From UBA1138 sp036338615 (GTDB taxonomy: Bacteria; Gemmatimonadota; Gemmatimonadetes; Longimicrobiales; Gaopeijiaceae): DNA of 10,011 bases. Position numbers and translations under genes: made by a program. Shown here one piece after another: positions 5,530 through 10,011 of the stretch; position 1 is the stretch's first letter; each line of letters starts with the position of its first letter. The notes under the pieces are model-generated. The model saw only the letters and a list, made by a program, of their open reading frames with translations. It ran no database searches and was not told where the DNA came from. Location: contig JAYZBT010000003.1 of NCBI GenBank assembly GCA_036338615.1, positions 1 to 10,011 on the forward strand, read 5' to 3'.

Positions 5530-7761
5530 ATGATGCTGCACCGGCATTCCTTTCCCATGCTGCTGATCCTCGTGGCGCTGCTCGCGGCTCCAGCGTTCGC
5601 CCAGGAGATGCGTGGCTTCACCACGGAGATCGCGCTGGACGTCGGGTCACCCCGCATCGTGGCGATGACCGCGGACGGCGGGCGCATTGCGGTGACCGTG
5701 CGCACCCGCCGGGGACGAGCGGACGTCGATCACGCCCGCTTCGGTGACCCGACCTACGTCGCCCCATCCCTGGTGACGGCGATGGTCATCGACACCCACT
5801 CGGGAGATCGGACCTGGTTGCATGAGCAAGTCGCGCAGGCGAGCGCATTCACCTGGTCGCCCGATGGTGCGCGGCTGGCCTACCTCCTGTTCGCAGGAGA
5901 CAGGTTCTCGCTTCGCATATTCGATGCCGAGTCGGGCTCGACCGACCAAATCGCACTTCGCTCCGGAAAGGCGATTGCGTCGTCCTCGCCATTGGCCTGG
6001 GCCCCGGACGGCGAGTCCATCTTGCTCACGCTGCGCCCCGAGGGCTGGCAGGAGCGAGCGAGTGGTGCGTTCTACGAGCTGACCCAGGCTCCCGTCATCG
6101 TGCAGGACTCTCGCGACGACTTCTTGGCCTGGGACCGAGTACGCAACATCGCCAACGAACAGATTACGGCGCTGGTCTCGGTCGCTGATGGCGCCGTACG
6201 TGAGATCCTGACCGGCGCCGTGCCCCAGGGCCTGGGCTTTTCTCCGGATGGCTTGCGTATCACGTACACGACCGCGACCCGCACGAAGACGTCGTATACT
6301 CGGCGCGATGGGACCGATTACGGTTTGTACTCGCTCGACCTGGACGGCGCTGACCCGGTCGTACTCATCGAGCCCTCTGAGGAGCGTGTCTCCGTGGGTT
6401 GGAACGAGGCCCGGGACACCTATGCCTTCACCGAGGAGGGCGCGGTCCACGTTCGTGAGATTGGCGAGGCAGAGGCCAGGGACGTTACCGAGGGCTACCG
6501 CGACGTCCCGGGGGACACCGCAGAAGCGAACTTCTCGGTCGACCGTTGGAGCCTCGACGGCGAGCGGCTGCTATTGACGTCTTCCAAGGGCTGGCACACG
6601 CTCGACCTCGAGCGCGACGAGCTGCGCACCGTGCTGACGTTGGAGGAGGACGAGGACGCACGCCCTAGGCGCAGCATCGTGCACTGGAGTGATGACGGGC
6701 GTTACCTCTACTTCACCTACTCGGCTCTCGACCGGTGGGAGCGCGGTCTCCAGCGCCTCGATGTGGAGTCTGGCGAAGTCGAGAGCTTGATGCTCGACGC
6801 AAACCTCTACCGCGGTTGGCGCGTGTCGGATGACGGCTCCACCGTCGTCTATACCATGTCGGATGGCGACCGCCCGGACGACGTGTGGGTGACGAGGGAC
6901 GGCTCTTCTGCGTCGACCCGTCTGACGGAGCTCAACCCTCAACTCGATGAAGTCGCCCTGACGCGCACGGAACTGGTCGAGTACCTGGATGTCGACGGCA
7001 ACACGCTCTACGGCATCCTCTACTATCCGGTCGACTACGACCCGACCCGCAAGTACCCGCTCGTGGCCGAGATCTACGAGCGGTTCTTCGACAATGGGTT
7101 CCATGAGAACATGAACCTGATTACCGCGCAGGGCTGGTTCGGCTTCCGGCCGTCCGTGCAGTTCGAGGAAGGCTACCCGGGCGAGGCATGGCTCAAGGCG
7201 GTACCGAGCGCGATCAACAAGCTCATCGAGCGCGGCATCGTCGACGAGGATCAGCTCGGCGTGTACGGTCAGAGCTACGGAGGATACGCTACGAATCTCC
7301 TCATCACTCAGACCGACCGCTTCGCTGCCGCCGCCAATGTCTCGGGCAAGGTGAACATGGTCTCGTTTCTCGGCGACTCACCGAAGATCACCACGCGCAA
7401 CTATGCCGCGGCCGAGGTTGGTCAGGACCGAATCGGCGCGACTCTCTGGGAGCAGCCGCAGAAGTATATCGAGCACTCAGCAGTCATGTTCGCCGACCGG
7501 ATCGAAACACCACTCCTGATGCTTTCCGGAGAGGGGGACTGGAACGTTCCCGCTACCAACCAGCGCGAGATGTATTACGCGCTGCGCCGCCTCGAGAAGG
7601 AGGTGGTGTGGGTGCACTACACCGCGGGCGGACACGGAGCGGGGCGCGCGAGTTCCGTGTCCGATTTCCACGACCATTGGCAGAGGATGTTCGACTGGTT
7701 CCGCGAGCACTTCGACGAGGCGGGACCGGTGACGGTGTCGGAGCAGGGTGGGGGGTGGTAG
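5530..7761 (+). CDS. Exported S9 family serine peptidase with PD40-type beta-propeller
   Basis: The 743-residue protein starts with a signal peptide (hydrophobic core about residues 9-21, AFA-QE cleavage near 24). A propeller follows, with repeated W/F/V-S-x-D-G blades at about residues 109, 157, 237, 340, 386 and 432. The C-terminal alpha/beta-hydrolase domain has the nucleophile Ser582 in GVYGQSYGGY, Asp670 in GEGDWNVP and His702 in AGGHGAG, a complete triad. The organisation resembles dipeptidyl-peptidase or acylaminoacyl-peptidase-like S9 enzymes rather than the S9A enzyme elsewhere in this window. It probably trims peptides in the periplasm or outside the cell. Two adjacent ATG codons open the gene; GGAG lies 3 nt before the first (5530) and 6 nt before the second (5533), so the second may be used. 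It is flanked by the DinB-like gene upstream and a PD40 remnant downstream. Confidence 0.95.
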   Translation: MMLHRHSFPMLLILVALLAAPAFAQEMRGFTTEIALDVGSPRIVAMTADGGRIAVTVRTRRGRADVDHARFGDPTYVAPSLVTAMVIDTHSGDRTWLHEQVAQASAFTWSPDGARLAYLLFAGDRFSLRIFDAESGSTDQIALRSGKAIASSSPLAWAPDGESILLTLRPEGWQERASGAFYELTQAPVIVQDSRDDFLAWDRVRNIANEQITALVSVADGAVREILTGAVPQGLGFSPDGLRITYTTATRTKTSYTRRDGTDYGLYSLDLDGADPVVLIEPSEERVSVGWNEARDTYAFTEEGAVHVREIGEAEARDVTEGYRDVPGDTAEANFSVDRWSLDGERLLLTSSKGWHTLDLERDELRTVLTLEEDEDARPRRSIVHWSDDGRYLYFTYSALDRWERGLQRLDVESGEVESLMLDANLYRGWRVSDDGSTVVYTMSDGDRPDDVWVTRDGSSASTRLTELNPQLDEVALTRTELVEYLDVDGNTLYGILYYPVDYDPTRKYPLVAEIYERFFDNGFHENMNLITAQGWFGFRPSVQFEEGYPGEAWLKAVPSAINKLIERGIVDEDQLGVYGQSYGGYATNLLITQTDRFAAAANVSGKVNMVSFLGDSPKITTRNYAAAEVGQDRIGATLWEQPQKYIEHSAVMFADRIETPLLMLSGEGDWNVPATNQREMYYALRRLEKEVVWVHYTAGGHGAGRASSVSDFHDHWQRMFDWFREHFDEAGPVTVSEQGGGW

Positions 7762-7770
7762 CGCCCCACC

Positions 7771-8020
7771 GAGGCATTCGCGGAACTCCCGGCGGTTTCC
7801 CCGGACGGTCGTGAAGTGGCCTTCACGACCGCGCCCGACGTTCCAAGCGGGCCAGCATGAACTGCTTTTCTCCACGCACGACTATTTGGGGTCCGACGGC
7901 CGACCCCAGTACGACGTGAGCCCCGACGACCAACGCTTCGTGATGCTGCGCTTCGGCGAGGCAACGGGCATGGAGCTGCGCCTCATCGAGAACTTCTTGC
8001 AGCATGTGACGGAACGGTAG
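7771..8020 (+). pseudogene. Frameshifted 3' remnant of a PD40/TolB-like propeller protein
   Basis: Two pieces in different frames look like one lost gene. From 7771 to 7857 the frame reads EAFAELPAVSPDGREVAFTT, a typical PD40 propeller blade, and ends at TGA 7858-7860. From about 7853 the +1 frame reads GQHELLFSTHDYLG, then PQYDVSPDDQRFVMLRF and a LRLIENFLQHVTER ending with TAG at 8018-8020. That end is very like the C-terminus of PD40-bearing proteins, notably serine/threonine kinases fused to propellers in Gemmatimonadota and Acidobacteriota, which finish with YDVSPDGxRFLM and a V-x-N-W/F-F-E-E-L helix. The two parts would normally be separated by further residues, so a deletion plus a frameshift is likely. 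No start codon with a ribosome site serves it. The first piece lies in the same frame as the peptidase just upstream, after that gene's stop. Confidence 0.7.
7807..7830 (+). terminator. Perfect 10-bp inverted repeat, possible hairpin after the S9 peptidase gene
   Basis: GGTCGTGAAG (7807-7816), a TGGC loop (7817-7820) and CTTCACGACC (7821-7830) form a perfect stem. It starts 46 nt after the peptidase stop. There is no run of T after it, so it is not a classical intrinsic terminator; it could stabilise the 3' end of the message, act with Rho, or bind a dimeric protein. It also lies inside the PD40 remnant, so it may be fortuitous. Confidence 0.45.
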
Positions 8021-8065
8021 AGGATGGAGCAGCAGCTGGAGCATCAAGACCGAGTTCGCCGGACC

Positions 8066-9643
8066 CTACTCGCGCGTTCCCTTTCGAGGTAGCACGTCGT
8101 CTGCCATAGCCGCGTGGTATACGAAGACGGCCATGATCACCGCGTTCTTCCGCAAGTCGTCGAGCGGCAGCGTGTCGAAGAAATCCAGGTTGGTGTGCCC
8201 GCCCGTGCCCCCGACGATCGCCTGCAGGAACTGGAAGGCGGGAAGACCGACGTCGTCGAACGCGATGTGATCCGTACTGCCGACGCCTTGGGGCGAGATC
8301 GCCGTCATGCCCATGTCGCGTAGCGGCTCCATCCAGGCCGCGAAGGGCGCGCGTACGTGCTCGTTGCCCTGCAGCCAGATCCCGCGATACTGCCCGGGCC
8401 CGTAGTCCTGGTTGAAGTATACGGAGAGCCGGTCGTATGCGTCCGTCTTGCCGACGCGGGCATCGTTCGGATCTCCGAAGTGTCGTCGGACATAGGCACG
8501 TGATCCCCAGAGCCCCTGTTCCTCGCCGGACCAGAGCGCGATACGAATGGTGCGCCGAGGCTCTGCGCCCACCGCCTTCAGAATCCTCATGGCCTCGAGC
8601 ATGACTGCGACGCCCGAGGTGTTGTCGGACGCGTTCGGGCTGGCGTGCCACGTATCGAAGTGCGCACCCAACATGACCACTTCGTCGGCTCGGTCGGTGC
8701 CGACGATCTCCGCGACCAGGTTGTTCGCCTGTGTCACCGAAGCCCCGTGACGATTCCTCACCTCGACCTCGATCTCGACAGGGATATCACGGCCGAGCAC
8801 CCGATACATACGGTTGTAGTGCTCAGGTGTGATCGCCACGATCGGGACGGAGCCGAGTGTTTCCTCGCGCCCCCACCGATCGTTCGTGGCGCCGGGGCGG
8901 GCGAAGCCTCTCACCGCACCGGGCCAGCCACTGTTCGATTCGAGAACCACCGCTACACCCTCGGACACGTAGAAGGCCAGCCTTTGTGCCGCCGTGAGCA
9001 GTTCAGGGTTTCTCGGGGCAGGGGGATACAGTCGCGAGAAGTATGGATCAGCCCCCCGCTCGGGCACGATCACGTCCTCGGTGAGCGCCCGCATTTGTGC
9101 GTCGCTGCGGCGCGGCCTTCCGGTCGCAAAGCGAGCGAGGTCGATGGTCGGCGGTGGGGTGGACATCACCGCCTTGCCGCGGAGCTTGCCACGGTACTCG
9201 TCCAGATCTCCGCGGGAGCGCACGTGCGCGATGACGACGCCCAGGCGTTGCCGGCCTTCAGTGCCTGGTGTGTGCGCGATCGGGTACCCAACGAGGGGGG
9301 CGTAGTCGGGCTCCATCATATGGATGGACACGTACTCGGTGTCCCAACTCACGCCGTAGTCCATGAACGGTTCGCGGTGCGCGTTCGCCAGGCCGATTCG
9401 CTCCATCTCGTCGATCGCCCAAGCCTGCGCGCGCTTCATGTCGTCCGAGTTGGTGAGCCGGGCTCCGAGCACATCCGTCATATACGACAGCGTATTGGGC
9501 AGTTGGGAGTGCTGGAGCCCCTCCTCTCGAATCTTGGCGATGATGTCCAGGTCGACCGACCAGACCGATTCTTGTGCGGCCGTGGGGGTACCGCCCAGAA
9601 GTGCGATCAGGGCGGACAGAACGGGCATCCGGGCACGGCTCAT
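8066..9643 (-). CDS. Exported M28 family zinc peptidase with PA-like insert
   Basis: The 525-residue protein has a signal peptide (hydrophobic core about residues 7-18, TPTAAQ cleavage near 23). A PA-like region spans about residues 115-295, including LDEYRGKLRGKAV and a later SVPIVAITPEHY strand. The M28 catalytic core follows. Candidate metal ligands and catalytic residues are His328 in GAHFDTW, Asp340 in ASDNTSG, Glu374-Glu375 in WSGEEQGLWG, Asp413 in FNQDYG and His483 in GGHTNLDFFD. The conserved S-T-D-H-I-A-F motif at 456-462 is also present. All key positions are filled, so it should be an active di-zinc aminopeptidase or carboxypeptidase-Q-like enzyme acting outside the cytoplasm. GAGGA lies 9 nt before the ATG, fixing the start. 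It converges on the PD40 remnant with a 45-nt gap and follows the receiver fragment by 73 nt. Confidence 0.94.
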   Translation of the reverse strand: MSRARMPVLSALIALLGGTPTAAQESVWSVDLDIIAKIREEGLQHSQLPNTLSYMTDVLGARLTNSDDMKRAQAWAIDEMERIGLANAHREPFMDYGVSWDTEYVSIHMMEPDYAPLVGYPIAHTPGTEGRQRLGVVIAHVRSRGDLDEYRGKLRGKAVMSTPPPTIDLARFATGRPRRSDAQMRALTEDVIVPERGADPYFSRLYPPAPRNPELLTAAQRLAFYVSEGVAVVLESNSGWPGAVRGFARPGATNDRWGREETLGSVPIVAITPEHYNRMYRVLGRDIPVEIEVEVRNRHGASVTQANNLVAEIVGTDRADEVVMLGAHFDTWHASPNASDNTSGVAVMLEAMRILKAVGAEPRRTIRIALWSGEEQGLWGSRAYVRRHFGDPNDARVGKTDAYDRLSVYFNQDYGPGQYRGIWLQGNEHVRAPFAAWMEPLRDMGMTAISPQGVGSTDHIAFDDVGLPAFQFLQAIVGGTGGHTNLDFFDTLPLDDLRKNAVIMAVFVYHAAMADDVLPRKGTRE

Positions 9644-9716
9644 TTTCGGTCATCCTCGGGTCAGTTGAATCAGTCCGCCGAGCTTAGGCCTTGCCGTCGC
9701 CTGGGGCCACCCGAGC

Positions 9717-9872
9717 TCAGCCCCGAATTGCCGACTCGACCTCCGTGACGAAGACCTCCAATGCCTCGTCACCGCTCGAGGCCACATGGACCGTGTGGCC
9801 CGCTTCTTCGAGAATCGTCTCCAGTAGAAGGAGATCGACTTCGTTGTCTTCGACGATGAGCACTCGGGCCAT
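9717..9872 (-). pseudogene. Truncated response-regulator receiver domain
   Basis: The 51-residue product begins MARVLIVEDNEVDLLLLETI and continues through HTVHVASSGDEALEVF before ending in TEVESAIRG. This is the first two strands and helices of a CheY-like receiver, including the acidic pair that binds magnesium (Glu-Asp in VEDNEVD). A receiver needs about 120 residues; the phosphorylated Asp, the Thr/Ser and the Lys are all missing. I checked the other frames between 9716 and 9644 and saw no continuation. GGAG 9 nt before the ATG suggests the start is original. It could still be translated as a small protein, but most likely it is the 5' remnant of a broken regulator gene. It lies upstream of the M28 gene on the same strand. 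Confidence 0.72.
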
Positions 9873-10011
9873 GCGCTGCTGCTCCGATGGGGGTGCCACA
9901 CTCCGGACTAGGAGGGGTACCACCGGCGCGCACAGCTATCCAGGCCTTCTCACGCGTGGAGCTTGAAATCTGACGAGCAGATATCCGCTTCGTCCCTCCG
10001 CCGCCGGTGCC

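Noticed and set aside
5647..6450. 267-residue minus-strand open frame
   Set aside because: It is antisense to the propeller domain of the S9 peptidase and has no domain of its own.
7188..7814. 208-residue plus-strand frame overlapping the S9 hydrolase domain
   Set aside because: It is an Arg-rich alternative frame of the peptidase; the catalytic Ser, Asp and His are in the other frame.
8645..9748. 367-residue plus-strand open frame
   Set aside because: It is the complement-strand shadow of the M28 peptidase, whose metal ligands are all in place.
9924..10011. Right-edge sequence as a promoter or gene end
   Set aside because: I found no convincing -35/-10 pair, ribosome site or coding frame in these 88 nt.
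1..10011. Insertion sequences, CRISPR arrays, tRNA or rRNA genes
   Set aside because: I saw no transposase-like ORF, terminal inverted repeats, spaced repeats or tRNA-like folds while reading both strands, though this was by eye only.

Overview
The window is a high-GC bacterial chromosome segment that is almost fully coding. It is rich in exported hydrolases: two prolyl-oligopeptidase-type (S9) serine peptidases and one M28 zinc peptidase, each with an N-terminal export signal. Proteins of unknown function (DUF3500, DUF3237) and PD40 propeller, PAS-kinase and receiver pieces accompany them. This mix is typical of Gemmatimonadota, and less exclusively of Acidobacteriota and related soil or marine heterotrophs. 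The phylum is an inference from gene content; there is no marker gene here.

Layout. (1) Positions 1-4386, minus strand: a tightly packed five-gene unit read right to left. It encodes a membrane-anchored possible split-barrel protein, a 42-residue single-helix membrane protein (ATGA stop/start overlap), a secreted DUF3237 protein, an exported S9A prolyl oligopeptidase, and a secreted DUF3500 protein that runs off the left edge. A well-formed sigma70-like promoter (TTGACA, 17 nt, TACGCT) lies 49 nt upstream of the first gene. (2) Positions about 4470-4865, plus strand: a decayed histidine kinase. A PAS domain with an in-frame TAG is followed directly by the last strand of a kinase ATPase domain; the middle of the gene is missing. 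(3) Positions 4870-5397, plus strand: a DinB-like four-helix protein that starts 4 nt after the kinase remnant. (4) Positions 5530-7761, plus strand: an exported S9 peptidase with a propeller domain. (5) Positions 7771-8020, plus strand: the frameshifted 3' end of a PD40-repeat protein, beginning with a perfect 10-bp inverted repeat that could act as a hairpin. (6) Positions 8066-9643, minus strand: an exported M28 peptidase with an inserted PA-like region. (7) Positions 9717-9872, minus strand: a 51-residue truncated response-regulator receiver. (8) Positions 9873-10011: no gene seen.

How it fits together. The three peptidases and the secreted DUF proteins suggest peptide scavenging outside the cytoplasm. 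The regulatory genes (kinase, receiver, PD40 protein) are all broken, so this looks like a locus where regulatory genes were lost or left as scars while the hydrolases stayed intact. I see no mobile element, CRISPR array or RNA gene. The least described element is the five-gene unit with its tiny coupled membrane protein.
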